The notes below the pieces were generated by a model that saw only the letters and a list, made by a program, of their open reading frames with translations, was not told the DNA's origin and searched no databases. A program made the position numbers and the translations under genes. 64,000 nucleotides of DNA from Litorimonas sp039975855 (lineage in GTDB: Bacteria > Pseudomonadota > Alphaproteobacteria > Caulobacterales > Maricaulaceae): positions 930,001-994,000 of the forward strand of contig JBDWGH010000002.1 of the NCBI GenBank assembly GCA_039975855.1, read 5' to 3'. Positions 55,296-63,981 of the stretch are shown here, piece by piece. How positions within the stretch are numbered: position 1 is the stretch's first letter; each line of letters begins with the position of its first letter.

Positions 55296-56342
55296 TTATG
55301 CGCCAGTGACTTTGACCAATGTATTTGCCGTGATGTGAAAAAAGGTTTCTTTCGTACCCTCTCCACCCTCATCCCCGGGTGTAGGCGATTGCGTAATGAA
55401 GAATGTCATGGGGATTTTTTGAAGGTATTGTAGAATAGTGCTGCTGGGCGTTGTTGAACTAGGCGTATCAAAAACATCTATGATCCACAGATCCATTGCA
55501 TAGCCGCTAACGTCAGCATTCCCGACTTCAAACGGAATGTTCGTAACGCTACCTCCAGATGCCGCATCTGTAGAGACAGAGAGAAATGTCGTTTTGTATG
55601 TCTTTCCGGACATTGCAGCCAACTCGTCGACAGCGGCCTGTAAAACTAAAGCGGGATTGGGAATGGTGCTATCCAGCGAAAATGGGCGTTCATCAAGCGC
55701 CCCCACATTATGCGATGGTAAACCGTCGATGTTTGTCACATTTCCCAAGGCAAGAATTGAATTGCCGTGCGGAACGGAGACTTGTTTTACAATGGGATTC
55801 GTTGGAGGTTTTGGTGTTGCGATGGGTTGACCTGTATTTGGATCAAGCGGCGGAAAAGGTAGCGTCTCACCATACGCGGCCTCGGGTTGTGCCTCGAACT
55901 GACTATGCAACCATAGTCCGTTTTCATAATGAACCAACGCATTTTCTTTTTCTGTGGCGACCGCCGGCTGATAAACAAGCCCTCCAAGACCTGTAGTATT
56001 CGGCGCGAAGTACACGCGCTGCTCATAGGCAATTCCATAACACCCTTGTTGAAACAACTGTCCTCGGTTTGGGGCCTCGCCTGGGGCGGTGAATGTCATT
56101 TCCTCAAAATAGTAGAAGTTCTTGTTCAGCCAATCATCGGAATTTACCGAAGTTTGCATTTGCTTATTTCCGGCAGGAACAGGCATCACATTATATCCTG
56201 TCGGAGTATCCGAGGGACTGTTCCACGTTCCAACCAATTTATTGATTGGAAAATACGGGCCGGACGTTGCCGTGGCATCTGTTGCGTTGGGTGGTATTGG
56301 AGCCAGTATAGGGTTGTTTGTCGGACTCTGTTGGTATGTCAT
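55296..56342 (-). CDS. Hypothetical protein, possible beta-barrel ligand-binding fold
   Basis: First gene of the minus-strand MNIO cluster (348 aa, AGAGGAG upstream). It opens with INKLVGTWNSPSDTPTGYNVMPVP, and contains YYFEEMTFTAPGEAPNRGQLF, HYENGLWLH and ISVPHGN-like strands (VSVPHGNSILALG). The GTW and EENGLWLH pattern recalls nitrobindin/lipocalin-like heme-binding barrels, but I cannot confirm the family. No signal peptide or membrane segment is seen. It lies 30 bases upstream of the ferritin-like gene and is likely co-transcribed. It may bind a ligand or cofactor for the pathway. Confidence 0.75.
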   Translation of the reverse strand: MTYQQSPTNNPILAPIPPNATDATATSGPYFPINKLVGTWNSPSDTPTGYNVMPVPAGNKQMQTSVNSDDWLNKNFYYFEEMTFTAPGEAPNRGQLFQQGCYGIAYEQRVYFAPNTTGLGGLVYQPAVATEKENALVHYENGLWLHSQFEAQPEAAYGETLPFPPLDPNTGQPIATPKPPTNPIVKQVSVPHGNSILALGNVTNIDGLPSHNVGALDERPFSLDSTIPNPALVLQAAVDELAAMSGKTYKTTFLSVSTDAASGGSVTNIPFEVGNADVSGYAMDLWIIDVFDTPSSTTPSSTILQYLQKIPMTFFITQSPTPGDEGGEGTKETFFHITANTLVKVTGA

Positions 56343-56913
56343 TCATCTCTCCTCTAGACTATTTTGAGACGAATTTTTGCCGAGGTTCTGTCGCCGCCGA
56401 TTCCATGAGCCCAAAATTATAAGTTTCCTCTCAAAAGAAAGCCTTAGAAGAAGCTTCATTTCGGGAAATTCTATTTCAGCCCTCAACGCAACGAACCTTC
56501 GTCAGGGGGGAGTTCGCTTCGCATCTTATCAGTAGAGGTGAGCCTGCTCGAAAGTCCTGTTGTTTGGCTTAGACTTTTCTTAGGGTTTTCTTACGAGGGC
56601 TTTTTTTGCCAACCACATATAGACATTCATGTTCAAAAAACGCCCTAGCAATTTTAGAGATTTTTCTCGTTTTACGGTTCCAACCACAATCAGAAAAATG
56701 AGTTTCTGCCCTTAAACACACAAAACTCTAGCAGCGCTTTTAACCCATTAAACTGTGCTTTTGGCTGACTCCGGCCTCACGCGTGATAAACGTGCATAAA
56801 CAGCCAGTGTTATTACCGATTTTGCACGATTTCGGTGTGTAGCTTATTGAAAAGCGATAAAATCCTCACTAGGTCTATTGGAACAGAATAGACGAAGAGG
56901 GAGGAATTTCAGA
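56343..56913. promoter_or_regulatory. Shared divergent upstream region with an 11-bp phased direct repeat
   Basis: This 571-bp gap separates the MNIO cluster (minus) from the seven-gene operon (plus). No gene is supported. Three direct repeats, TTGGCTTA (56564-56571), TTTTCTTA (56575-56582) and TTTTCTTA (56586-56593), recur every 11 bases with 3-base spacers. Tandem repeats at that phase are typical of OmpR/PhoB-family response-regulator sites. ACGAACCTTCGT (about 56490) is a short palindrome. A plausible sigma-70-like -35 TTGCAC with a 17-base spacer to TATTGA lies near 56823-56851. AGAGGAG and GAGGGAGGA are ribosome-binding sites at the two ends. Confidence 0.4.
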
Positions 56914-58020
56914 ATGTCGACATTCGAAACACAAATTGAGAAATCCAAGGCGGAAGTGGCCGAGGCACAAAGCAAAATCGCCGAGCTGTCCGCGCGTATT
57001 GATACAGCACGTTCTAAAATGAGCCAGGGCACAGATATCTCATTAGATATCGAAAGTGCATCTTTAGACGATGTTCACGCCCACTCTGATCTGATGAATG
57101 CAAATATCGCGGAACTCATCATGGGTCTCGACGACGTAACAGCTGGGTTTTCGAAAGATTTTGACGGCCTACGGTCGAAGACTGGCTGGGAAAAATTCGT
57201 CGGTATTTTCTCGAAACAACGTGCAGAAAGCCTGCGCGCAGAACGCGTCCGCGCAGCATCTATTGAGGACAAGCTGCAAGACCTCATTGCGAAATCCAAT
57301 ACAATCCAGGCCATGTTACAAGAGCAACTCAATGAGCTGGGTCATCATAAAAACAAGGTCGAAGGCAATTTACAGAAGACATTGGTTGATCGTGAAGCCG
57401 CTGTCACCGTGCTGGAAGAAATCAAAGGCGAGATCCAAGCATTGGATCCTCAAATTATCGAGCTAGAGGGCAAACTCGCGGTCGTGACCAAACCTAAAGA
57501 GCGGGCAAAGCTTGAAGCCGAGATGGCGAAACTAAATGCTCGTCACAATGAGTTGGCACAATTAGAGCAAGTCAAAATCTCTGAAAGCCAAACGCTCGAG
57601 CGTTATATTGAGAAGGGTAAGACCTGGATGGACTCGCTCCAGAACCAGATCGCGACGCAGATGGTGTTGTTGAACAAACTCTCAACTGACACAAAGCAAC
57701 GCGTTGTACTTTATGATGCGCTATCGAAATCCTTGAAAACAGCGCAACAGCAGGACGTCGCGCACAAGATCAATGAGATCGGTGTGGCGACAGATAAGGA
57801 AGCCCAAGTCGCCATGGCGGCAATCGGTGCGGCCACGAACAACAAGATGGCTGAAATGATGGAAGCCCATGAGGACCACATCGTCTTCGCTCGCAAAGTC
57901 TTGGAAGAAAAAGCAAAAGCCGATGAGCGCTTTGCGCGCCGCTTCGAACAAATCGTCGAGAAGCATGATGCAAATGCTTATGGCGAAGAGTCTCTAGGGA
58001 CTGCTGGAGGCCAGGGCTAA
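56914..58020 (+). CDS. Coiled-coil protein, first gene of the seven-gene operon
   Basis: The 368-residue product is almost all helical with heptad-type coiled coils (about 1-45, 130-260, 325-350), no signal and no membrane helix. The ATG at 56914 has GGAGG upstream; an in-frame TTG at 56878 is less likely. The helix content and the segment with KTGWEKFVGIFSKQRAESL recall TelA/toxic-anion-resistance proteins, but I cannot confirm membership. It probably acts as an adaptor or filament partner for the downstream ATPase. It is 1 base upstream of the next gene. Confidence 0.82.
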   Translation: MSTFETQIEKSKAEVAEAQSKIAELSARIDTARSKMSQGTDISLDIESASLDDVHAHSDLMNANIAELIMGLDDVTAGFSKDFDGLRSKTGWEKFVGIFSKQRAESLRAERVRAASIEDKLQDLIAKSNTIQAMLQEQLNELGHHKNKVEGNLQKTLVDREAAVTVLEEIKGEIQALDPQIIELEGKLAVVTKPKERAKLEAEMAKLNARHNELAQLEQVKISESQTLERYIEKGKTWMDSLQNQIATQMVLLNKLSTDTKQRVVLYDALSKSLKTAQQQDVAHKINEIGVATDKEAQVAMAAIGAATNNKMAEMMEAHEDHIVFARKVLEEKAKADERFARRFEQIVEKHDANAYGEESLGTAGGQG

Positions 58021-58021
58021 G

Positions 58022-59140
58022 GTGGACCTTTCCTATACGCACCGCGTGCTGGACAGCGCGCGGGCGACCCGCCGATATTTTGCCAAGTTCGAGCGTATTA
58101 TTACGCATTTAAGATCTGTGGCGACGCTGTCATCCGACGAGGGTCTCATCAGTGAGGCAGAAGAGAAGATTCTCAGCCAGTATTTGGGTGATTTGAATAA
58201 TAGCTTCACCGCTTTGTCCTACAAATATCTGATGACGAACCGCGCAGCGGATTCGGGTAAGATGAGCATTGATAAAACAGAGTCCGGCTTTCCCGTCTTC
58301 TCTGAAATCATTCAGCTCGCCGCGGATTCGACACAGGCCAAGAAGCATTTAAAATCATTGCCTGAGCAAGAACGCCTCAAAAAGGATATGGTCAATCATA
58401 TCCTGACCGAACGCTCCGCACCAACGACGCTGCAATATGCACTGGCACAGCGCATCTATTACGAGACACTGGTGAATGAGAATTTGTTTCTCTCGCAAAA
58501 CCATCCGCAAATCGTCTGGGTTGGTAAAGACCTGCAACGAAAGAAACGCCGTTATATTATTCATTGGGCGGCCTATGATTCGAAGACGAACATTCCAGTG
58601 GTCTACCTCATGGTCGTTGATGATACGGCCAATCGCGCACTGCCACATGATGAGCGACGCTGGCCCCGTGTACAGGATGCCCTGATGGCACAGGCTTTGT
58701 CGGAACTTAAACTCTTGACGATTGCCAAAGGATTTGATGAGGATTTTGATGGGCTTCACCCAAAGAGCCTCCGTCGTTTTCATCTTGGTCCGATGCACAG
58801 CCACGCTTTCACAGAACAGCGCGGTCCTATCCGTGAAGTTCTCGCCAATGCGATCGGCGAAGAAGGCTTAGATTGGGCGTTAGCGTGGACAGTTGAGACC
58901 CTAATTTCCGATGGCCAGAAATGGCAGAAAGTCGGTGTCTTTAAACAAGCCCCGCGCGAAGTTTATAAACTCGATGCTTTTAACATGTCGGGGAAAATGG
59001 ACGGCGTCACCGATGTGACCCGCGCGCTGATCCTGCCGCACCGCGCGTATCAGGTCATGGAAGAAAAACACTCAGACGATTTTGCCGGCGTCCGTAAATA
59101 TGTTGTCGGGCAAAACGCAAAAATTTTAAGTTACACTTAG
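58022..59140 (+). CDS. Hypothetical protein, second gene of the operon, 372 aa
   Basis: A GTG-started soluble protein. I do not recognise the family. It has a helical N-terminal third, a beta-rich centre (IVWVGKDLQRKKRRYIIHWAAYDS, IPVVYLMVVDDTANRA) and FHLGPMHSHAFTEQRGPIREVL towards the C-terminus, with His residues that might bind a metal. No membrane segment. It is encoded 1 base after the coiled-coil gene and 10 bases before the AAA ATPase gene, so it is probably a subunit of the same system. Confidence 0.82.
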   Translation: MDLSYTHRVLDSARATRRYFAKFERIITHLRSVATLSSDEGLISEAEEKILSQYLGDLNNSFTALSYKYLMTNRAADSGKMSIDKTESGFPVFSEIIQLAADSTQAKKHLKSLPEQERLKKDMVNHILTERSAPTTLQYALAQRIYYETLVNENLFLSQNHPQIVWVGKDLQRKKRRYIIHWAAYDSKTNIPVVYLMVVDDTANRALPHDERRWPRVQDALMAQALSELKLLTIAKGFDEDFDGLHPKSLRRFHLGPMHSHAFTEQRGPIREVLANAIGEEGLDWALAWTVETLISDGQKWQKVGVFKQAPREVYKLDAFNMSGKMDGVTDVTRALILPHRAYQVMEEKHSDDFAGVRKYVVGQNAKILSYT

Positions 59141-59150
59141 GGGGAATGAC

Positions 59151-61097
59151 ATGTCGAACGCGTCTGACCTGATGGAAATCAAAGAAACTGCAATCCGCGA
59201 GAAAGTGCCAGCGGCACAATCTATGCTCGATGGATTTGATCACACTCCGCGCCTTGCCAAACCCAAGGATATTGAGGCGGTCACGCCGAAATCACCGGGT
59301 ATTGGTGGGTCTCGCCGTCGGTTCCGGTCAACGACCCCTGGCCTCATCACCGCTTCGACGGCCCGCGCCGAAGGTGTCAACATTATCGCGCGCGTGGAAG
59401 CCACAGATGAAGATGACGCGCTAATGAGCCCTGTTCAGGCGGGCGTGCTGCACGGTCTCCGCCGTGCATTGGCAACGGCCCTTACTGTCGTTGATCAATA
59501 TGCAGATGCGACGGGTTTATCCGCGCTAATGAAAGCCAATTTGGAAGGCAAACTGCCGGGATCAAAACAAACCGAATTTAGTGAAGGCCTCGCGGCTAGC
59601 TCTGTCATTGCCCTGCATGTCTTTGCCAATATGGCGAGTTATTTGCTATCCTCTCTGCACGAAACATCCGAGCTTTCTGTTGATGTCGGTGACGTTGAAG
59701 AAATCCTGACTGACAACCCGCAACTCGCCCTAACCGGGGCATTGTGGGAACTTGACCAAGATCTCGCTGTGTTCGCAGATAGCGACGATAAGCTCATTCC
59801 AACTGTGACGGCTTTCCTTGAACAGCTCATGGAGAAGGCCAGCTTGCGCGCAGCCAACCTACCTCGCCTCGACGCCTTCACATCAGTCGCTTACCGTGTC
59901 GAAGAGGATGATTTTGAAATCCGTGGTTTCGAGGCCGCCAGCCGCGCAAAATCGTCAAAGCTCACCATGACCTTCAAAAAGCCGAACGAAATCGTCGGCA
60001 ACCACATCGCTAAATATCAGGCCATGAAATTGGCCAAGATGATTATGGCTTATGATTTTGATCGGAAGCTAAACCCCTTTGTAGAGCTTGGCGGTTTTAT
60101 CTTCACCTTCATGGGCGATGGCAAACCCGGAACGGGTAAAACCATCCTTATCCAAATGATGGCCGGACTGATAAACGACTATTGCAATAATGCAGGATAT
60201 CCATTCCGCTATCAGAACCTCTCCACCGAGAGCATTGATAGCTATCAAGGTAAATCGGCGCAAAATGCCAAGGCCTTTTTCAATAATGTAATTGATCCAA
60301 ATGTGATTGGCTTTGGCACAATTGACGATATTGACCAACTCGCCGGGAAACGCGGGGATCGCCAAAGCTCAGCTGGGCAATTAGAGATTACTGCCGTGCT
60401 GATGGAGAGTTTTGCGGGCGCCAACACCGTTGTGCGCGGCAATTGCACCTTTGGCATGTTTTCTAACTATCCAGAAAATGTCGATGATGCCTTGCGGCAG
60501 CGAGCCGGGGCGAGGTTCCTGGTCGACGGCCCCCAAACGCGCGAAGACTATGTTGATATCCTCCATATTTTGATGGGTAAGAACCACAAAATCCCTGTTG
60601 GAGATCACAAGCTCTTCGAAACCCAGCAGATTAAAAAAGCTGTCGCCCGTAGTTTTGAAGCCCATAGCAAGCCACAAGAAGACGGGCTGATAAAAGTCTA
60701 TGAGCAAACGACCAAAGAGCTTGGCAAGCTCGATACACTCGCCAAAATCGGAACCTATTTGGATAACATTCAAAATGTCGATGAGCGCTTTACGGGCCGC
60801 GCTATCAAAAATATCACAGATGCCATCAAAGTCCGCGCTATGGATTTTGAACTTCCTGATGAGTGGATGGAAAAGCCTGACCTCTTCTTGCTCAAAGATT
60901 ACGACACGAAGAAAAACATGATTTCCGACCTGTCAGTTCCCATCACCGTCGATATGGTCCTGCAGGAAATCAACCGCTACGCCGATTCAGAGTTCCGTTA
61001 TGCGGATAAATCAGACGAAATCGCGATTGAGAATATGATCCGTGATTTCGGCCGGAATGAAGAGGCGAAGCGGCGCTATTTGGCGAGTAAGGGATGA
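59151..61097 (+). CDS. AAA-type ATPase, third gene of the operon
   Basis: The 648-residue protein has an N-terminal domain of about 280 residues of unknown type, then an AAA core. Walker A is GKPGTGKT (324-331, preceded by MGDG). Walker B-like GTIDDIDQL (389-397) has IDDID rather than the usual DE, so the glutamate expected after the Walker B aspartate is replaced. Lid and sensor segments include FGMFSNYPENVDDALRQRAGARFLV, which has the arginine of sensor 2. Such ATPases remodel partners; the flanking membrane proteins suggest a membrane-linked job. AGGGGG precedes the ATG. Confidence 0.9.
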   Translation: MSNASDLMEIKETAIREKVPAAQSMLDGFDHTPRLAKPKDIEAVTPKSPGIGGSRRRFRSTTPGLITASTARAEGVNIIARVEATDEDDALMSPVQAGVLHGLRRALATALTVVDQYADATGLSALMKANLEGKLPGSKQTEFSEGLAASSVIALHVFANMASYLLSSLHETSELSVDVGDVEEILTDNPQLALTGALWELDQDLAVFADSDDKLIPTVTAFLEQLMEKASLRAANLPRLDAFTSVAYRVEEDDFEIRGFEAASRAKSSKLTMTFKKPNEIVGNHIAKYQAMKLAKMIMAYDFDRKLNPFVELGGFIFTFMGDGKPGTGKTILIQMMAGLINDYCNNAGYPFRYQNLSTESIDSYQGKSAQNAKAFFNNVIDPNVIGFGTIDDIDQLAGKRGDRQSSAGQLEITAVLMESFAGANTVVRGNCTFGMFSNYPENVDDALRQRAGARFLVDGPQTREDYVDILHILMGKNHKIPVGDHKLFETQQIKKAVARSFEAHSKPQEDGLIKVYEQTTKELGKLDTLAKIGTYLDNIQNVDERFTGRAIKNITDAIKVRAMDFELPDEWMEKPDLFLLKDYDTKKNMISDLSVPITVDMVLQEINRYADSEFRYADKSDEIAIENMIRDFGRNEEAKRRYLASKG

Positions 61098-61573
61098 TAT
61101 TTGTTCGACTTATAATAATGCTCTTAATCGGATATTTGTGCTGCAAATTGATTGATTTTCTGCGTCATCGCCAAGAAAACTCTAACCTATCTTCCTACAC
61201 ATATCTCTTTCTGAGTGCTATCTGTGTACTAATATTCACTGGTCTTCTTTCGACTATTCATTTGATTGTTATTGGTGAAGTCGTCGGACCTATTCTGTCA
61301 ATCTTCTTAATTATATTGGCACTTGCTATAGGGATTGAATCGTCCAGGGTCGTTTCAACTGACCAAATACGGATTAGCACGGTGGTTTTTGTATCATTGA
61401 GTTTGGGAGTAATTATTTGGCCCTCGCTGTATTTTTTGGCTTACCTCACTGATGCCATGAACCCTCAGTCCATTTTGCTGACTAGAATTGGCGTTTTAGA
61501 ATTCACAATGCTAGCCATTGGCTCTACCTTGCTACCAATGAGTATCGAACAATTGACGGATCGCTACCTATGA
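61094..61573 (+). CDS. Polytopic membrane protein, fourth gene of the operon
   Basis: 159 residues with about five hydrophobic segments (3-22, 36-55, 60-80, 92-115, 128-150). No family is recognised. The ATG overlaps the ATPase stop by 4 bases and the stop overlaps the next start, so it is embedded in the operon. Its DNA looks more AT-rich than its neighbours. The protein could be the membrane anchor of the system. Confidence 0.82.
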   Translation: MIFVRLIIMLLIGYLCCKLIDFLRHRQENSNLSSYTYLFLSAICVLIFTGLLSTIHLIVIGEVVGPILSIFLIILALAIGIESSRVVSTDQIRISTVVFVSLSLGVIIWPSLYFLAYLTDAMNPQSILLTRIGVLEFTMLAIGSTLLPMSIEQLTDRYL

Positions 61574-63030
61574 TGCGTCTCGTTAAAGCCGGTCTCATGT
61601 TTGGGAACCTTTATGAGGTGTCCTCGCCTGCGCTTGTGGAACGTTATAATCGGGCGCTGGAACATTTGATCGGTAAGCGAACAGAGCTGACCGAGTTCCA
61701 CATTGATATTGTCGGCGCCTCACCCGAAATCGCGCATGAATTGGATGATGAGCTTTATCTGAATCCGCATGGCGCGAACCAAATGTTCATATTGCTCTCG
61801 ACGGATCAAAAGATCGCACCGCTTCTGAACAATAAGTTCTCAACGTCGCGTTCTATCCTACGGCAGTATATTGAGGAGAATGAGGATCAATTATTCGCCC
61901 TCACCGCGCGTGAAGCTGTGGCAGGTGAGTTGATGAATTCCGTCTTTAAGCTGAGCGAACCAGCAGACCTTCTGGATATTAACCGCGTGGAAATTTCGGC
62001 GGACACAACGCAGGCCCACGTTGCCGAAGCCGAGGAGCTCTCTGGGCAAATCGACCGTTTCATAAGCGATGATGATGCGTGGTGGGATGATGTCTTGATC
62101 GCAGAGATGATTGAGCTCGCCAAACGCACAGGCAATATTCAGCGTAATCCAGTGAAACTGGACAGCAAGGTCTATACGCAAGGCAACTATTTCACATCGC
62201 ATTTCGGCGGGGTCTATGTCTTCCGCGATGCAAATGTCCCAACCATTATCGCACGCGAAAAAGTCGAAGGATTAGACGAAGCCGATATCGATCAGGTCCT
62301 GACCTTTGATGATCGCGAAGGCATTGCGAATTGGCTCCGCGATGAAAACATGTCGCAACTCATTGTGCAACGACCAAGCCAAGACAGTGCGTTGATCATC
62401 CGCCAGAAGATGGATTTTATTGTTGTCTCAACGGCCGCCAATAACGATCACGATTTGACAGGTCTATCACGTCAAAACATGCGCGCATTGGAACGTCGTT
62501 ATGCCAATCAATTGCCGCCCGAATTTACGGGTCTAATGGAAGTCTGGCGCTGGGCGTCCTTGGGCGGGCGAGTGCCGCGTTTGGGTCCACCGCATCCCGC
62601 ATTTTTCTATGCGCTGCGTGGATCGCAAAATAAGGACCGCGACCTCGTCAATATGTTACTGTCTGATCTCTCACGCCTAGATTTCCGGCAGTTATTTATC
62701 TGCCACAAATCCCTCTTCTATGAAGCCTATCAAGGGTGGTCAGATTCAAAGAAAGACTTCGTTGTTCGCTTTCTGAACCAAGAATATGCTATGGACAAAG
62801 AAGGCGCTCGCGAAGCCCTATTCGGCGCCGAACCCAGCATGTCCGAAGAACCAACTGCACCACAGCCCATCCCTCCCCTTCGGAGGCCATCTATGAACCG
62901 GCTCGTTGATGATGAGCTTCTAGAAGTCGACATTGAAACGGGACGCGTTCGTCAAAACCCGAAACCCTATGTAAGTCCTTGGGGACCATCCCCCCGATCA
63001 AGCGGCAGGAAAGGCCGCAAAAGGAGGTAG
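61570..63030 (+). CDS. Hypothetical protein, fifth gene of the operon, 486 aa
   Basis: A soluble protein of unknown family; the C-terminus (about 420-486) is proline- and arginine-rich and probably disordered, ending in RKGRKRR. No signal or membrane segment. Conserved-looking patches include ELTEFHIDIVGASPEIAHEL near the start, KVYTQGNYFTSHFGGVYVFRDANV in the middle and FTGLMEVWRWASLGGRVPRLGPP. ATGATG at the start offers two codons. It overlaps the fourth gene by 4 bases. Confidence 0.82.
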   Translation: MMRLVKAGLMFGNLYEVSSPALVERYNRALEHLIGKRTELTEFHIDIVGASPEIAHELDDELYLNPHGANQMFILLSTDQKIAPLLNNKFSTSRSILRQYIEENEDQLFALTAREAVAGELMNSVFKLSEPADLLDINRVEISADTTQAHVAEAEELSGQIDRFISDDDAWWDDVLIAEMIELAKRTGNIQRNPVKLDSKVYTQGNYFTSHFGGVYVFRDANVPTIIAREKVEGLDEADIDQVLTFDDREGIANWLRDENMSQLIVQRPSQDSALIIRQKMDFIVVSTAANNDHDLTGLSRQNMRALERRYANQLPPEFTGLMEVWRWASLGGRVPRLGPPHPAFFYALRGSQNKDRDLVNMLLSDLSRLDFRQLFICHKSLFYEAYQGWSDSKKDFVVRFLNQEYAMDKEGAREALFGAEPSMSEEPTAPQPIPPLRRPSMNRLVDDELLEVDIETGRVRQNPKPYVSPWGPSPRSSGRKGRKRR

Positions 63031-63032
63031 TT

Positions 63033-63311
63033 ATGTTTATACTTGTTCGAAATATCGTGATTATTTTCCTGTTGCTCAGCGTGGCCTACGCCATTCTCAG
63101 CTTCACAGCTCGCGTCAAACATCGCGTTCACTTGGAAGCTGAATATAAAACGCAATCAGAGTTACGTCAGACCACTGAAGATAAAGAGGTCTTCGTCGCG
63201 CGCGGCATGAAACGGTATGGCCGATCTTACAAGCCTAAGCTTATTCTGGGCGTCTATATTATTCCCGGACTAATTATGGGATTACTCGTTTACCTCGCGC
63301 AATATACTTAA
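63033..63311 (+). CDS. Small two-helix membrane protein, sixth gene of the operon
   Basis: The 92-residue protein has an N-terminal helix (3-24), a charged cytoplasmic or periplasmic loop (residues 27-65, with KHRVHLEAEYKTQSELRQTT) and a C-terminal helix (70-90). The ATG at 63033 sits behind a perfect AGGAGG, 2 bases after the previous stop. No known family. It would sit in the inner membrane. Confidence 0.85.
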   Translation: MFILVRNIVIIFLLLSVAYAILSFTARVKHRVHLEAEYKTQSELRQTTEDKEVFVARGMKRYGRSYKPKLILGVYIIPGLIMGLLVYLAQYT

Positions 63312-63321
63312 GGAGGCGATC

Positions 63322-63981
63322 ATGAAATTTGCCAAACATATTCCAGCTATTCTCCTCTTTATTGTTGGAGCGATTTTCCTAAATTACTTCCTACCTTCTC
63401 GGGACGTTGTGCAAATCGTCGGGACAGAAGTGAAACGCGTCGATGTCGATAAGGGCGCCCCGTTTTGGGACCGTGCCGATATCGGAACAAATGAAGAAGC
63501 GACACGCGATGTGCGTTTCATCAATGCTGAATTTCCAAATGGAAAGACCCGCGTTTACCGAAACGAAGATACTGGTTGGGGTTGGCCACCTTACCTGAAA
63601 TTCGATAGCGGTGATGTCACGGCACAAGCGCAGAGTTTATCCAAACAAGACGAACAATGGGTTGCTGTTCGTCACTATGGATGGCGGATTAAGCTATTTT
63701 CGATTTTTCCAAATGCGACCTCTATTAAAAAGGTTGATGGACCAAATGTTCTTCTCATTCCGTGGTTCAATATTGTCTTCATCGGATTACTTCTCGTACT
63801 TTGGTTCATGATTTGGCGAGCAATTCGTCGATGGAAGGCCAAACGAATTGACCCGACTTTGGATAAAGTTGGCGACTCTATTGGAGACGCTGCGCGCGAA
63901 GTCGGTGAAACAGTCGGCGAAGGCAGCGAAAAAGCTCGCGGATTTTGGCGCAAACTCTTTGGTTCGCCCAAAGCAAAATAG
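63322..63981 (+). CDS. DUF1523 family membrane protein, seventh gene of the operon
   Basis: The 219-residue product has an N-terminal helix (8-26), then the DUF1523 pattern (LNYFLPSRDVVQIVGTEVKRVDVD, TRDVRFINAEFPNGKTRVYRNEDTGWGWPPYLKFDSGDVTAQAQ), a second helix (about 148-166) and a basic C-terminal tail. AAGGAGG precedes the ATG. The family is common in alphaproteobacteria, has no assigned function and is often seen in this kind of operon. It is the last gene here; the window ends 19 bases later. Confidence 0.9.
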   Translation: MKFAKHIPAILLFIVGAIFLNYFLPSRDVVQIVGTEVKRVDVDKGAPFWDRADIGTNEEATRDVRFINAEFPNGKTRVYRNEDTGWGWPPYLKFDSGDVTAQAQSLSKQDEQWVAVRHYGWRIKLFSIFPNATSIKKVDGPNVLLIPWFNIVFIGLLLVLWFMIWRAIRRWKAKRIDPTLDKVGDSIGDAAREVGETVGEGSEKARGFWRKLFGSPKAK

